Positions 17,862 to 26,457 of a stretch of DNA of 51,335 nt are shown here, one piece after another; positions within the stretch are counted from its first letter, which is position 1, and each line of letters starts with the position of its first letter. Made by a program: the position numbers and the translations under genes. Location: positions 1 to 51,335 of the forward strand of contig NZ_LS422981.1 in the NCBI RefSeq assembly GCF_900411375.1, in the 5' to 3' direction. Origin of the DNA: Lentilactobacillus raoultii. GTDB taxonomy: Bacteria > Bacillota > Bacilli > Lactobacillales > Lactobacillaceae. The notes under the pieces are model-generated. The model saw nothing but the letters and a program-made list of their open reading frames with translations. It was not told the DNA's origin and searched no databases.

Positions 17862-18590
17862 TTGAAATTTAATTTAAAGCTTGGCTTGATTACGCTTTTG
17901 GTGGTAGTTGTGACGCTAACTAGTAATGGTTTGACAACTTTAGCCGATCAAGTTAACCAGTCAACGGTGATTTCAAATTCGGCCTTAGCTACGCCGGCTA
18001 ACACTCGAAATTATTTGCCAACCGGTAATGAGCCCCTTTACAATCAGCTCCCCAGTCAAGCCGGTGCCAAGGTGATCACTAAGGCTGCTGCGCTTAAGGC
18101 TTTAGCCACCACAGCGGATCAAGGGCAGACTTATTTTCGAGGTTACCGGGTAGCCAAAACCAGCGATGGCAAATTCTATTTAAAAATTGTTTCCTTCGAC
18201 AAAAGCTATCGTGGCTGGATTTATGTTGGCACTCAAGACCCGAGTATAAATTCGACCAATGTTAGCGATGGGGTAAAAGCCGTTCAAACATTTAAAGAAA
18301 CAGCGCCTTCGACTGTCCTTGCCCAAACCCCTCTTTACTTTACCAAGCCCAAAGCATCAACACTGACGTACGTCGCACCAGATTGGACTGACTACAAGGT
18401 TGGCCGTAACTTACAGGCCACTACCGATTATGTCAACGATGCACTAAAAGTTGTTAAAGTGGGGATCAAGCAAAACAACCGGGATAGCAACGCCACTTAT
18501 TACGAGGTTGAGGATGCTGCCCATCCCCAAGTCAATGGCTGGGTTAAAGCAGCCGAAGTTACCACCGTTAAATCTAATTTTGACTATTGA
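17862..18590 (+). CDS. Secreted surface protein with GW/SH3-like domains
   Basis: 242 residues. TTG start chosen from GGAGG at 17849-17853 (spacing 8); an earlier in-frame TTG overlaps it. A signal peptide covers about residues 1-30 (KFNLKLGLITLLVVVVTLTSNGLTTLADQ). The mature part has two beta-rich modules; YFRGYRVAKTSDGKFYLKIVSFDKSYRGWIYVG and a YYEVED..HPQVNGWVKAAEV segment resemble GW/S-layer-associated wall-binding modules of lactobacilli. It is probably held non-covalently on the cell wall; no LPXTG motif is present. No enzymatic domain is seen. Divergent from the amidase gene; both are envelope proteins. Confidence 0.75.
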   Translation: MKFNLKLGLITLLVVVVTLTSNGLTTLADQVNQSTVISNSALATPANTRNYLPTGNEPLYNQLPSQAGAKVITKAAALKALATTADQGQTYFRGYRVAKTSDGKFYLKIVSFDKSYRGWIYVGTQDPSINSTNVSDGVKAVQTFKETAPSTVLAQTPLYFTKPKASTLTYVAPDWTDYKVGRNLQATTDYVNDALKVVKVGIKQNNRDSNATYYEVEDAAHPQVNGWVKAAEVTTVKSNFDY

Positions 18591-18624
18591 TTTCGTAATT
18601 CTTTAATTTATACCCAAATGAACT

Positions 18625-18666
18625 AGAAGACGGTCCTCACCTGACAAGTAGTGAGAGTCGTCTTTA
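18625..18666 (+). terminator. Intrinsic terminator
   Basis: AGAAGACGGTCCTCAC pairs with GTGAGAGTCGTCTTT around a 10-base loop, followed by TTTAATTT. It ends the surface protein gene. Confidence 0.8.
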
Positions 18667-18743
18667 ATTTGTTTATTTGCTAAGTTCATTTAAGTAACAA
18701 AGATTTCCCATCTCAGCCAACCAAGATCTAAATGCGTGCATTA

Positions 18744-19049
18744 CTAGTCACCAACCAACAAGAAGAGAATAAATGTTGCAATAATTCCCAAGCCAAAAAC
18801 ACCCAGTGTGGCAATTAGAATGCTAAGAAAAACATTGGTGCCCCGTTTAGTTAAATGAACAGTCACTACATCGGCCCAGCCAAAGAGTGAGAAGTCAAAG
18901 ATGATGTAAGAGAGGCTCCGAATGGGTCTTACAAAGAAACAGCCGATTGATAGAAAGGTTGTTGCCATCAATAAATATGGCAAAACTCTTAAAGTACTGG
19001 GCTTGATATGATTGATAATATTGTCCGTCATTCGTTGCTTAATTTTCAA
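18744..19049 (-). CDS. Small membrane protein of unknown function
   Basis: About 101 residues from a TTG at 19047-19049 (MKIKQRMTDNIINHIKP) preceded by GGTGAT and AAGGA; a start at 19097 is possible but has no site. Three hydrophobic segments: LPYLLMATTFLSIGCFF, SYIIFDFSLFGWADVV and FLSILIATLGVFGLGIIATFILFLLVG. It lies 65 bases downstream of the large membrane protein gene and shares its AT-rich composition, so the two are probably one operon. No family recognised. Confidence 0.55.
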   Translation of the reverse strand: MKIKQRMTDNIINHIKPSTLRVLPYLLMATTFLSIGCFFVRPIRSLSYIIFDFSLFGWADVVTVHLTKRGTNVFLSILIATLGVFGLGIIATFILFLLVGD

Positions 19050-19114
19050 ATAATCACCAATCCTTATTGATAAAACTAAGTACTCTAATTCCAGCAATGT
19101 ATTTTGTAAATCTC

Positions 19115-20443
19115 TTATAATTTAACAAATAGCTTTCGCTCGTTTAGACTAGGAAGAATCATTCCTAAGACTATTGTTGTCAAAGACAAGAACAGAGCGG
19201 TCATTATATTTCCTCGTTGAATTGCTCGGTTGTTAATAGCTAAAACGATCAGATCATGTTTGATTATTAATGATGAAGTAAAGAGAAACAACCCCCAAAT
19301 CAGTTGTAATAAAATGCTGCCTAAATATGTATTTCTATACTTAACTATCAGCCTATCTTCCAAAATATCAACAGGAGCAAAAAAATAAGCATGATTCAGT
19401 AAGATGCTATTTGCGCTTCCAACATAACCAATAATGAAAGTTCCAATTAAAATGGTACTCGGAAAGAACAATAGCCAACTTCCAATTACAAAAAATAATA
19501 ACTGTTGTTTTAATTCCGAAATATTTCTAAAAAGGTGACTTACAACCTTTCTTAAGAATTGTGCAGCAGCAATCCCGGCACCATAAACAGTGTAAGCTAA
19601 AACGATGTTAACATGGTTAACATTAAGAGAGAATAGGTAGACCATCAAGAATGCCTCATACCCACCGTTTAAAATGGATACCTCAACAAGTGACAGAGGA
19701 AAATCGATTTTCAATTGCTTTTTCACATTAATTATAGTGAAGAATACCAAGAACAAAACAAACGAAATCAAAAATCCATAAAAACTAATAGAATTATTGA
19801 AAAATCTCAATAGCCTAATACTAAACAAAAACAAAACAAGTATGCAAAACAAAATAATATCGTTCTGAGACTGGGTATCTGGTAGGATACTACTTGAGGC
19901 ACCATTTTTCACAGTTTCTGGGAACATGTTGATTACCCAGCCAAAAAGGCATATAAAAACAGCCAAGCTAAAATAAACCATTTGATGGTATTGAGTGCTA
20001 GGCAATAGTAAGAATAAAGCTAGTAATCCGATGTACATAAACATTGAAAGAATTTCAACACTTCCAATATTCCACGACCATAAAACTCTTTCTTTATAAT
20101 AGATAGTTTGATAAGCCGGCAAGATAACACTTGCACCCATTCCCATAACGAAACTCATTAGGTTATCAACAGGTAAAACTGGAAATATGCCAATAATCAT
20201 TAATGACAGAATATATACTAAGATAGAATATTTCAATAATTGATAGGGATTACCAACTTTCCCCATTCCGTTGACAAATATTAAACCTGTTTTAGTACCT
20301 GTATAGAAAAGTATGTAAGGCGCGTAATCCAACACATTCTGATTGCGAAAAAGGACCGTAAATATCACTAATGGGACTATTTGAACAATGTTAGCCGCCC
20401 CAAATGCGACCCCTTGAATGATTTTCATTTTCCAAGTTAACAT
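19115..20443 (-). CDS. Polytopic membrane protein, MFS-like (AT-rich)
   Basis: 442 residues with about 12 hydrophobic segments. The ATG at 20441-20443 is chosen because a GAAGGGA site precedes it; the TTG at 20461 overlaps that site. The overall size and spacing fit a major-facilitator or related exporter, but the usual MFS motif A is not evident, and I do not assign a substrate. Base composition is clearly more AT-rich than the neighbours (many ATA, AAA and TTA codons), suggesting horizontal gain together with the small membrane protein downstream. A low-complexity hydrophobic protein of this kind may transport a bacteriocin or lipid, but nothing shows this. Confidence 0.6.
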   Translation of the reverse strand: MLTWKMKIIQGVAFGAANIVQIVPLVIFTVLFRNQNVLDYAPYILFYTGTKTGLIFVNGMGKVGNPYQLLKYSILVYILSLMIIGIFPVLPVDNLMSFVMGMGASVILPAYQTIYYKERVLWSWNIGSVEILSMFMYIGLLALFLLLPSTQYHQMVYFSLAVFICLFGWVINMFPETVKNGASSSILPDTQSQNDIILFCILVLFLFSIRLLRFFNNSISFYGFLISFVLFLVFFTIINVKKQLKIDFPLSLVEVSILNGGYEAFLMVYLFSLNVNHVNIVLAYTVYGAGIAAAQFLRKVVSHLFRNISELKQQLLFFVIGSWLLFFPSTILIGTFIIGYVGSANSILLNHAYFFAPVDILEDRLIVKYRNTYLGSILLQLIWGLFLFTSSLIIKHDLIVLAINNRAIQRGNIMTALFLSLTTIVLGMILPSLNERKLFVKL

Positions 20444-20573
20444 GATACTCTGTCCCTTCAATCAAAGCTGGATTTTTAATTACTGATATATATTGCCTGA
20501 ATGCTAACCAAGTATCAATTAGTTGATTAGAGTATACATCATGCGATTACTAATGAGCAAAATGATTACATTC

Positions 20574-20612
20574 AAAAAGGGCTTCCACTAAAAGATACTT
20601 TAGCAAAAGCCG
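20574..20612 (-). terminator. Terminator of the DUF6440 gene
   Basis: On the minus strand GGCTTTTGCTAAAG pairs with CTTTTAGTGGAAGCC across a TATC loop and is followed by CTTTTT. Confidence 0.75.
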
Positions 20613-20632
20613 TCTTTATTTTCCTGAAAATT

Positions 20633-20824
20633 TTACTTAGCCAGCAATGGCTTCCCATCCTGATCAACCAGTACCGTAACACCATTACCAGTGCCTCCCT
20701 GAGAGACCACTAAATATTGGACACCAGTTTTGTGGTCGACAATGATATCAACGTTTTGTGCCGTCCCGACTAATTCATCAGCAGTAACTTCAAATCGGTT
20801 GGGTCGTTTTTCTTTTCCAAACAT
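20633..20824 (-). CDS. DUF6440-like small protein
   Basis: 63 residues from the second ATG (MFGKEKRPNRF), since AGGAAGG lies 8 bases upstream of it and only 2 from the first ATG. The pattern VDIIVDHKTGVQYLVV...GGTGNGVTVLVDQDGKPLL, with a TGVxYL strand pair and a C-terminal DxDGKP, matches the small DUF6440 family as I know it; function is not known. Probably cytoplasmic and beta-rich. Monocistronic, with its own terminator. Confidence 0.7.
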   Translation of the reverse strand: MFGKEKRPNRFEVTADELVGTAQNVDIIVDHKTGVQYLVVSQGGTGNGVTVLVDQDGKPLLAK

Positions 20825-20958
20825 GAACATTTCCTTCCTATGCTAAGTTTGTTAAGTTCTTTACTTATTTTTCATTATCCAACTTAGCACAAGAATTGGC
20901 AAACTAACAATTCGATCGACAAAATTCACAGTTTGCAGTTAGCGAGTTGCAAGCAATA

Positions 20959-22878
20959 TTAACCATCAGCCCCAACCAACCTTTGATAAACTCTCGTGGT
21001 CAGCCAGTAAACCAACAAGTAGCAAGTCGTCAAGAACACCGTTGTTCCAATGCTGACTTCTATGAAAATGCCAAGATTATACATTGAGAACAGTGTCAGC
21101 AAACTTCTTACAGCCGGAAACGCAAACCCCAAGTTAATAACCGCACCAAAAATCGGCAACATAAATACCATTAGAACTTGGCTGTGAATGGCCCGCCGAC
21201 TCTCAGATCGACTGAGTCCAACCTGTTGCATCGTTTCAAACCGTTTGGCATCAGCCATTCCTTCAGATACCTGCTTGTAATAAATGATGAGGGCTGTCGC
21301 AAAACTCATCGTTAAACAAATTAAGATCCCAACAAACAAGAACCCGCCAAAAATCGATTTAAACGTTGATTGTTGAAATGTCTTCACAGAAAACTCGGCA
21401 TTTTTAAGATGAAATTGTTGTTGCATCGCTGTTGCAAATGCGTTGCGGTTTTTTAAGGAACCAGTTAAATTAAACCCGTTAACGTATAGCCAGGGTTGCG
21501 GATTAATCCGCCTTGCAACACGTTGATTAGCCGTTACAATAAAAACCATCTGAAAAATCGTATGCTCATAATTGACTGCCATTTTAAAGTCGCTAAGTGG
21601 TTGTGCCTGATAACGATGGTGATTTAAGATTATCCTTTTGCTTTGATAACGACCATTAGGTGTGTATACCAAAACCTGATTGGATTTGAGTTTCTGATGA
21701 GTATCCTGAATTCGGTTATAATCAGCAACCGTAATGGTTGAGAGTTGGTGAGTCGTTTTACCAACATTAACTTTTTTAAATCGGTTGGTAGTGAGTTGGC
21801 CATACTGAGGCAGTGTCATCCGGTAATGGCCTGGTGTCTTGATGCGAACATGGTGTTGAACTGCCAACTTTGCAGTTTGCGATTTGACCGATTGAGTTTC
21901 CGGTCGCGTGGTCACCGTCATAATGTCATACGGATTCCAAAGCTTAATTAGTTGTTGTTCACCAACGAATAAACTGATTGTGGCAATCATCGTTACCAAA
22001 ATTGACGTACATAATAAGCAAATGGATGCCAAACCGGCACCATTCTGTTTCATTCTAAATAGCATCCCGGAAACCGAAATAAAGTGATTCGGTTGATAGT
22101 AAAAGTTAGCTTTAGCACGCAAAAATTTTAATAAAATGATGCTGACAGCAATAAAAATCAAGTAAACACCAATCACAACCAATCCCACCGCCAGCATGAA
22201 GCGAATAATTGAATCAGCAGTTGGTTTGGTGGTTGAAGCAAGCCAATAGCCGGCTGCTAGTAAAATCATCCCTAAGGCACCACTTAACCAGCGACTCTTT
22301 GGTTCTCGTTCTCCCTTTTCGGCTTGACGCCAAAGATCAATCGGCTTCACCTGCCGTAACTTTGCAAAGTCATAAAGTAACAATGCCATATAAGTTAGAC
22401 CAAAAATGATGCCAACAATCATCACTGTCCCCACAGAAAAGCGATCGGTCAATCGATCATCGGCTAACAACTTCTTCAACATCAAAAAGGCTAATTTGAT
22501 AAAAGTAACGCCCATGATCAATCCGATTACCGAACTAATCACGAAGAGGCAGCTATTTTCAAAAAGCAAGATCAACCGCAAATCACGTCTGGTTAATCCC
22601 AACATGTTAAACAAACCAAGTTCCCGATTTCGTTGACGCATAATAAAGCCGTTGGCATAAAACGTAAAAATAACGGCAATCATTACCACAAATACCAGCC
22701 CTAAGATGACAATGTCTTCAATAATTGATCCATTTGGACTCACTCGAAGGCTATGATTGTTAAGCAGGCTCCAAAAAATATAATTAATGGCAATTAAAAC
22801 CGAACTGGCCAAAATAAACAAACCGTTTTCTCGTTGATGGTGCGTTAAACTATGAAAAGCCAATTTCCAGTGAATCAT
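20959..22878 (-). CDS. bceB: BceB-like ABC transporter permease (peptide sensing and detoxification)
   Basis: 639 residues. The pattern fits BceB/FtsX-type permeases: ten hydrophobic segments, with a large extracellular domain of about 200 residues (roughly 315-510) between TM7 and TM8. The cytosolic segment MRQRNRELGLFNMLGLTRRDLRLI near residue 75 and the matching ETMQQVGLSRSESRRAI near residue 555 are FtsX-type coupling regions. The ATG overlaps the bceA stop by four bases (ATGA), so they are translationally coupled. Together with BceA it would recognise lipid-II-cycle peptide antibiotics such as bacitracin or lantibiotics and activate BceS. The specific peptide is not predictable. Confidence 0.88.
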   Translation of the reverse strand: MIHWKLAFHSLTHHQRENGLFILASSVLIAINYIFWSLLNNHSLRVSPNGSIIEDIVILGLVFVVMIAVIFTFYANGFIMRQRNRELGLFNMLGLTRRDLRLILLFENSCLFVISSVIGLIMGVTFIKLAFLMLKKLLADDRLTDRFSVGTVMIVGIIFGLTYMALLLYDFAKLRQVKPIDLWRQAEKGEREPKSRWLSGALGMILLAAGYWLASTTKPTADSIIRFMLAVGLVVIGVYLIFIAVSIILLKFLRAKANFYYQPNHFISVSGMLFRMKQNGAGLASICLLCTSILVTMIATISLFVGEQQLIKLWNPYDIMTVTTRPETQSVKSQTAKLAVQHHVRIKTPGHYRMTLPQYGQLTTNRFKKVNVGKTTHQLSTITVADYNRIQDTHQKLKSNQVLVYTPNGRYQSKRIILNHHRYQAQPLSDFKMAVNYEHTIFQMVFIVTANQRVARRINPQPWLYVNGFNLTGSLKNRNAFATAMQQQFHLKNAEFSVKTFQQSTFKSIFGGFLFVGILICLTMSFATALIIYYKQVSEGMADAKRFETMQQVGLSRSESRRAIHSQVLMVFMLPIFGAVINLGFAFPAVRSLLTLFSMYNLGIFIEVSIGTTVFLTTCYLLVYWLTTRVYQRLVGADG

Positions 22879-23639
22879 GATGATGCCTCCTCACCAGTCC
22901 CGGCCAACGCGGTTAGACTATCAGAAATTTTTTTCAGATAAACTTTCTTGGATTGTTGTCCGCGAAATAATTCATGAAAAATCACACCATCTTTAATAAA
23001 TAAGACCCGTTTTGAGTAACTGGCCGTCACGGCACTGTGAGTCACCATCAGAATGGTTTGGCCGGTATCATTAACTTGGTCAAATTCATCCAGTAAACTG
23101 GCCGCATTGTGTGAATCCAGAGCACCGGTCGGTTCATCAGCTAAAACTAATTTAGGCTGAGTAATTAATGCTCTGGCCGCAGCAACACGTTGGCGCTGAC
23201 CACCTGAAATCTCAGAAGGGTATCGATCCAAGAGATCCGTAATCTCTAATTGACGAGCAATGGGCGCCAGTCGACTAGCCATCTCAGCAACTGATTTTTT
23301 AGCCAGTACCAACGGCAAATAAATATTATCTCGATTATTAAAGGTATCCAGTAGGTTGAAATTTTGAAACACAAATCCCAACTGCTCTCTTCGAAACCGA
23401 GCGGCATCCTGTTCCTTTAGTTGATTCAAATCCTGATTATCAAGCTGAATCACGCCACTGGTTGCTTTATCCAACGTGGCAATAATATTGAGCAACGTTG
23501 TCTTGCCGGCACCGGATTCCCCCATGATGGCAACATAATCCCCCTGATCAACCTCAAATGAAATATCCTTCAATGCTTCAACTCGCTGCTTGCCCGATGA
23601 AAACACCCGTCGGACATGTTCCAACTTTAACAGTGCCAC
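22875..23639 (-). CDS. bceA: BceA-like ABC transporter ATPase
   Basis: 254 residues, GTG start with AAGGAG 9 bases upstream. Complete ATPase: Walker A GESGAGKTTLLN at about residue 39, Q-loop FQNFNLLDTF, signature SGGQRQRVAAARAL, Walker B LVLADEPTGALD and H-loop MVTHS. The family partners with a BceB permease and a BceRS two-component system. It is 91 bases downstream of bceS. A 10-bp hairpin in that gap may carry its own control site. Confidence 0.9.
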   Translation of the reverse strand: MALLKLEHVRRVFSSGKQRVEALKDISFEVDQGDYVAIMGESGAGKTTLLNIIATLDKATSGVIQLDNQDLNQLKEQDAARFRREQLGFVFQNFNLLDTFNNRDNIYLPLVLAKKSVAEMASRLAPIARQLEITDLLDRYPSEISGGQRQRVAAARALITQPKLVLADEPTGALDSHNAASLLDEFDQVNDTGQTILMVTHSAVTASYSKRVLFIKDGVIFHELFRGQQSKKVYLKKISDSLTALAGTGEEASS

Positions 23640-23680
23640 AAGAATCAGCTCCTTTCATCTATTCAAGTCCATTGTAAAAG

Positions 23681-23719
23681 GCTGCCAACGCCCCTACCAG
23701 TTACGGTAACGTTAGCAAC
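23681..23719 (-). promoter_or_regulatory. Inverted repeat between bceS and bceA
   Basis: CGTTAGCAAC at 23710-23719 can pair with GCTGCCAACG at 23681-23690 (ten pairs including wobbles). A TACAAT-like -10 lies nearby on the minus strand. In related systems the response regulator binds upstream of the transporter genes, so this is a candidate BceR target; that is inference. Confidence 0.4.
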
Positions 23720-23730
23720 CTTACAATTTG

Positions 23731-24717
23731 TTATAAAGTTTTGATATGAGCTGATTGAAATATAATTGTAGCAGTCGTCCCCTCTTTCAAGGTCGAACTA
23801 ATGGTCATTTTTTCGCCCAATTGGTTAATAACTTGCTTGGAAATGTAAAGGCCCATGCCGGTAGCCGCTTGTTGTTGTCGACCATTATGCCCGGTAAAAC
23901 CAGGTTCAAACACCCGTGGCAAATCTTCTGAAGCAATTCCGATACCATGATCCCGAATCATTAATCGGTGACCATCCCATAAAATCTCAAGACTGCTGTT
24001 AGAAGTTGAATACTTCAACGCGTTGAACACTAATTGTTTAATAACAAACCTCAACCACTTTTTATCAGTAAGGACCTGAGCCCGATGGAAACTTAGCTTA
24101 GGTGTGATCCCTTTATTAATAAAGAAAATTGAATATTCTTGGATAATTGGCGTCACAATTTGCTCAACGGAAAGCCATTTGAACGCCAAATCGTGGTGAA
24201 AGTCCGCCAGACGTTCATAATTTAACAGCAATTCCAGCTGGTGGTTGATGAACTGGAGTTGTTGTTGCAAGTCATTACTGGGAACCTGTGCCTGATTTTC
24301 AGCCAGTAGTTGAAGTGCTGTCAAAGGAAGCTTGATTTCATGACTCCAAAGTTTCAGATAATCCGTTTTTTTGCGCAGCTGATTTTGCAGCCTTTGCTGT
24401 TCATTGGCGTACTGCGCTTGTTCTTTAACCAAATATTGCCAGTAATAGCCCATTAGCGGACCATGTGGCTTTGGTGGTAAACGCTGTTCCATGAAAGATG
24501 TCTCAAAGTTCTTCATTAATTGGTATTGAGTGATCAATCGATAACCTACCACCACTGCCAAAGGAATCCAGGTAAAGCGAACAAGATCGATTGCTACCTG
24601 ATTTGACACGCCATATAACGCGCATAGTCCCCAAAACATTAGGGTGAGACCAACATATCCAAAAATCAGTGGCAGTTGATTCTCTATCAAAATTTTCCAG
24701 TGCGCCTTAATTTTCAT
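23731..24717 (-). CDS. bceS: BceS-like intramembrane-sensing histidine kinase
   Basis: 328 residues from the ATG overlapping the bceR stop. Two membrane segments (about 15-30 and 37-57) separated by only a few residues leave no extracellular sensor domain, the hallmark of intramembrane-sensing kinases that read the state of the BceAB transporter. The dimerisation/phosphoacceptor motif is LWSHEIKLPLTALQLL. The catalytic domain has an N-box (VIKQLVFNALKYS), DHGIGIASEDLPRVFEPGFTG and ATGMGLYISKQV. Cotranscribed with bceR. Confidence 0.9.
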   Translation of the reverse strand: MKIKAHWKILIENQLPLIFGYVGLTLMFWGLCALYGVSNQVAIDLVRFTWIPLAVVVGYRLITQYQLMKNFETSFMEQRLPPKPHGPLMGYYWQYLVKEQAQYANEQQRLQNQLRKKTDYLKLWSHEIKLPLTALQLLAENQAQVPSNDLQQQLQFINHQLELLLNYERLADFHHDLAFKWLSVEQIVTPIIQEYSIFFINKGITPKLSFHRAQVLTDKKWLRFVIKQLVFNALKYSTSNSSLEILWDGHRLMIRDHGIGIASEDLPRVFEPGFTGHNGRQQQAATGMGLYISKQVINQLGEKMTISSTLKEGTTATIIFQSAHIKTL

Positions 24718-25393
24718 TAGCACTCACCAGTCGATAGCCGTGTCCCCGTTCCGTAACAAGCTGATTTCTTAAGCCAACCTGTTCAAGCTTATCGCGCAGC
24801 CGACTAATATTAACGTTGAGTACATCGGCCTCAATAAATTGGCCACCCTGCCAAATTTGCTGCATTAGTTGCGTTTTGGTCACCGTTTTGCCGGCATTTA
24901 AAAATAATAACTTTAAAATGATGCCTTCTGTTGGCGTCAATTTAACAGCCTTTCCCTGATAAGTCAGCTCATTAGTTAACACATTCAACCGATAGTCTTC
25001 AAAATTCAGTGCCGAAAGTGATTGCATCGTTTTCTGAGTTCGTCGAAGGACCGCCTGAACCTTGGAAACTAAAACGTTTAGTGAAAACGGCTTGACGAGA
25101 TAGTCATCTGCACCGGTAGCGATCGCCCGCACTGCGTTTGGGTCCATTTCGGCTGCTGAAACAAAAATAATTGGTACCTCAGAAACCTGCCGCAATTTGC
25201 CGGTCCAATAAAAACCGTCAAACGTAGGCAGTGTAATGTCCATGATGACAATATTTGGCTGCCAATCTTGAATTTCTTCAACGACTCGATCCCAGTCAGT
25301 TACCGTTTTAGCCAAATATCGCCATTTTTGAAACTCTTTAATCATTTCTTTGGTAATCGCCAAATCATCTTCAACAATGAAAACCTTCGTCAT
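24707..25393 (-). CDS. bceR: BceR-like OmpR-family response regulator
   Basis: 228 residues. The start is the ATG at 25391-25393 (MTKVFIVEDD), supported by GGAGGG at 25401-25406. Receiver domain at 1-115 with acidic pocket VEDD, phosphoacceptor Asp in VIMDITLPTFDG (about residue 52), SAAE and KPF. The C-terminal winged helix (about 130-226) ends ERGHGYRL, as in OmpR/PhoB regulators. First gene of bceR-bceS, followed by bceA-bceB, all on one strand. It is expected to activate bceAB when the transporter meets its peptide. Confidence 0.9.
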   Translation of the reverse strand: MTKVFIVEDDLAITKEMIKEFQKWRYLAKTVTDWDRVVEEIQDWQPNIVIMDITLPTFDGFYWTGKLRQVSEVPIIFVSAAEMDPNAVRAIATGADDYLVKPFSLNVLVSKVQAVLRRTQKTMQSLSALNFEDYRLNVLTNELTYQGKAVKLTPTEGIILKLLFLNAGKTVTKTQLMQQIWQGGQFIEADVLNVNISRLRDKLEQVGLRNQLVTERGHGYRLVSANEN

Positions 25394-25511
25394 CCAACTT
25401 CCCTCCAAACAATCCACCGATTGATCTGCAGTACAATTTCAAACTTACATTATCATTTATTGTAAGCCCCGCAAATCAAAAACAAAAGGAAGTACAGACA
25501 ACCTGAGATTT

Positions 25512-25706
25512 CTAACTTACTTGCCTTGCTTGATTAACCTGGTGATCGCTAACTTGAAGTGCCGGCCGCTTTTGATCCATGACACCGAAGTAACTAAGTG
25601 TGACATCTTCGTAAGTCACGATTATTTGGTAGAACCCACTTAAAGTTCTATATTTGTCAACCGGATGAGGCAATTTCATTAAGAACTCTGCAAGCGGTAT
25701 ACACAA
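25512..25706 (-). other. Weak small open frame upstream of bceR
   Basis: A frame of up to 64 codons; an internal ATG gives MKLPHPVDKYRTLSGFYQIIVTYEDVTLSYFG. No good ribosome site, no family and no terminator were seen. It may be a decayed gene fragment or chance. It occupies most of the gap between bceR and the yjdF leader. Confidence 0.2.
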
Positions 25707-25750
25707 AATTTATTTAATGATAAACTACTATATATCAGCAAAAACACTGT

Positions 25751-25840
25751 TCGGTTGGTAGTCCGGACACGGTGAATTCAAACGCCGTCAGTATCCTTCC
25801 TCTCGGGTCGTCCAGTTGATAATCATTATTAAGGGAGGGC
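25751..25840 (+). promoter_or_regulatory. Structured 5' leader of yjdF, probable yjdF riboswitch
   Basis: The leader of a YjdF-family gene folds. CGGTTGG at 25752-25758 pairs with CCAGTTG at 25812-25818 (wobbles included), enclosing a hairpin in which ACGGTG (25769-25774) pairs with CGCCGT (25783-25788) around an AATTCAAA loop. The enclosed C-rich segment ends just before the GGGAGG ribosome site at 25833-25838. A yjdF RNA class upstream of yjdF genes, reported to respond to azaaromatic compounds, is known in Firmicutes. Assignment rests on gene context and structure, not on a model search. Confidence 0.65.
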
Positions 25841-25845
25841 TAACA

Positions 25846-26271
25846 ATGATGAATATTGTTAGTGGAACGTTAACTGTAACTTTTGATCCACCCTTTTACA
25901 AGGGAATTTTCGAATGTCATTTTGCCAGGAAATATCAAGTGGCTCAAATTACTTTTGGTCCTTCAGAGCCAACCACTCGTCAGATCGAAAGTTTTCTGCT
26001 GCACCGTTGGAAATCCTTGAGCTTTTTTGAGACTAGTCAAGAGGCATTAAAGTCGATTAAAAAAGTCAACCCTAAACGACTTCAGCGACTTGCCAGCAAA
26101 AATATCCAAGCAACAGGGATTGGTACCAAGGCACAACGAGCACTTAACCGGCAACACGAGGCCCGAAAACAGTCCCATCAACAACACTGCAAGATGCTAA
26201 AGGATCAACATAAACAGTTAATTTACCAGAAAAAGCGTCAGAAACACTTGGAAAAACACAAAGGACACTAG
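25846..26271 (+). CDS. yjdF: YjdF-family (DUF2992) protein
   Basis: 141 residues; start at the first of two adjacent ATGs after GGGAGG. N-terminal half: SGTLTVTFDPPFYKGIFE, ARKYQVAQITFGPSEPTTRQIESFLLHRW, the YjdF pattern in which a beta hairpin binds around FY.G and is followed by the E..FLL stretch. The C-terminal half is highly basic and Gln/His-rich (HEARKQSHQQHCKMLKDQHKQ, KKRQKHLEKHKGH), also usual for the family and possibly nucleic-acid binding. Function is not established; a role with aromatic compounds is suggested by the riboswitch class. Shares its terminator with the former 3' end of the ABC permease gene. Confidence 0.8.
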   Translation: MMNIVSGTLTVTFDPPFYKGIFECHFARKYQVAQITFGPSEPTTRQIESFLLHRWKSLSFFETSQEALKSIKKVNPKRLQRLASKNIQATGIGTKAQRALNRQHEARKQSHQQHCKMLKDQHKQLIYQKKRQKHLEKHKGH

Positions 26272-26276
26272 ATGTT

Positions 26277-26313
26277 AAAAAGGAGCCTGTCTTCGATTGA
26301 CAAGCTCCTTTTG
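26277..26313. terminator. Bidirectional terminator after yjdF
   Basis: AAAAAGGAGC-CTGTC pairs with GACAAGCTCCTTTT around a short loop. Before the IS66 insertion it also lay right after the original stop of the minus-strand ABC permease gene (TAG at 26328-26330). Confidence 0.82.
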
Positions 26314-26363
26314 CCTTACCTAATTTTCTAATCATTACTTTTTGAAAAAAGAGTATTTGGCAT

Positions 26364-26371
26364 GATCAACA
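26364..26371 (+). repeat. Left target-site duplication of the IS66 element
   Basis: GATCAACA directly precedes the left end. The same eight bases follow the right end at 28681-28688. Eight-base duplications are typical of IS66. Confidence 0.9.
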
Positions 26372-26385
26372 GTAAGCAGTAAACC

Positions 26386-26415
26386 AAAGGACGTCTTCTA
26401 ATGAGGGCGTCCTTT
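26386..26415 (+). terminator. Hairpin inside the left IS end
   Basis: AAAGGACG pairs with CGTCCTTT and is followed by TTTT. It likely blocks readthrough into the transposase genes. Confidence 0.7.
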
Positions 26416-26457
26416 TTGATACAGTTGGAGCATCAATTAAATTGGAGATGATGCTTC

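Noticed and set aside
25512-25706. 64-codon frame as a real gene
   Set aside because: No ribosome site, no recognisable family and no conservation evidence; listed only as a weak frame.
25751-25840. T-box leader
   Set aside because: No T-box core sequence or specifier stem was found, and the downstream gene is YjdF, not an amino-acid gene.
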